This document shows positions 5,001-5,100 of a DNA stretch of 5,100 nucleotides, piece after piece. The stretch is from Planctomycetota bacterium (lineage in GTDB: Bacteria; Planctomycetota; Planctomycetia; Planctomycetales; Planctomycetaceae), in contig JAEYWB010000567.1 of NCBI GenBank assembly GCA_023429275.1, positions 1 through 5,100 of the forward strand. The letters are read 5' to 3'. The translations under genes were made by a program, and so were the position numbers. The notes beneath the pieces are model-generated. The model worked only from the letters and a program-made list of their open reading frames with translations, was not told the origin of the DNA and made no database searches. Position 1 is the stretch's first letter. The number at the start of each line of letters is the position of its first letter.

Positions 5001-5100
5001 GGTGAGCACGACGGGAGCGACCCCGCGGTCAACACGCCGGAGAACATCGCCTTCTTCGAGAGCCGCATCCGACCGCTGCTGGTCAAGCACTGTTATGAAT
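5001..5100 (+). pseudogene. In-frame continuation after the TAG: start of a planctomycete cytochrome c-like domain, runs off the right edge
   Basis: In the same frame as the 4431 gene, the sequence after the stop reads [17 protein letters not shown] and then [16 protein letters not shown]. The second part is the hallmark opening of planctomycete cytochrome c-like domains, whose haem motif CxxCH is normally completed by the next residues. The final T of the window fits the first base of a Cys codon. No ATG, GTG or TTG lies in this frame between the stop and the haem Cys, so it does not look like an independent gene. It is the severed remainder of the upstream gene unless the TAG is a sequence error or is read through. 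DUF1549 and DUF1553 domains would be expected beyond the window. Confidence 0.75.

Noticed and set aside
5002..5004. GTG just after the TAG as a possible start of a second gene
   Set aside because: It is in a different frame from the [10 protein letters not shown] coding sequence, so it cannot start that protein.
4215..5090. A 291-codon open frame on the minus strand
   Set aside because: It is antisense to the GntR end and the malectin-like gene, whose plus-strand reading has clear family motifs; the minus translation has none.

Overview
The window looks like a piece of a planctomycete chromosome. It is GC-rich, and its last gene has the family-typical layout of a large planctomycete secreted cytochrome protein: a signal peptide, a malectin-like beta-sandwich, then a segment reading [16 protein letters not shown] that leads into a c-type haem motif at the window edge. 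A small secreted protein resembling the secretin-N-terminal-like domain common in planctomycetes points the same way. The genus cannot be named from this sequence alone.

Layout, left to right. (1) Positions 1-298, minus strand: the first 99 codons of an ATP sulfurylase (sat), with a good sigma-70-like promoter at 397-425. (2) Positions 299-639: a divergent intergenic region with several inverted repeats, two of which are mutually exclusive. (3) Positions 640-1032, plus: a 130-residue exported protein with a lone STN-like domain. (4) Positions 1033-1360: a gap with no convincing gene. (5) Positions 1361-2584, plus: an M16 zinc peptidase with an intact HxxEH site. (6) Positions 2585-2808: a convergent gap holding a tandem repeat, a GC-rich hairpin and a textbook terminator that belongs to rplS. 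(7) Positions 2809-3165, minus: ribosomal protein L19, standing alone rather than in the usual rpsP-trmD-rplS order. (8) Positions 3166-3682: a long divergent regulatory region. (9) Positions 3683-4372, plus: a GntR/FCD transcription factor. Its probable promoter (consensus -35 TTGACA) carries a perfect 14-bp palindrome exactly between -35 and -10, a strong autoregulatory operator candidate. (10) From 4431, plus: the planctomycete malectin-like/cytochrome protein, interrupted by an in-frame TAG at 4998-5000. Recognisable coding sequence resumes in the same frame after the stop and runs off the window.

The genes do not form one pathway: sulfate activation, proteolysis, translation and a regulated surface or periplasmic protein sit side by side. 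The one pairing that suggests a functional link is the GntR regulator and the malectin-like/cytochrome gene 58 bases downstream in the same direction. The two observations most worth checking are the in-frame amber codon and the palindrome in the GntR promoter. I found no mobile element, CRISPR array, tRNA or rRNA, and no clear sign of a wholly new system.
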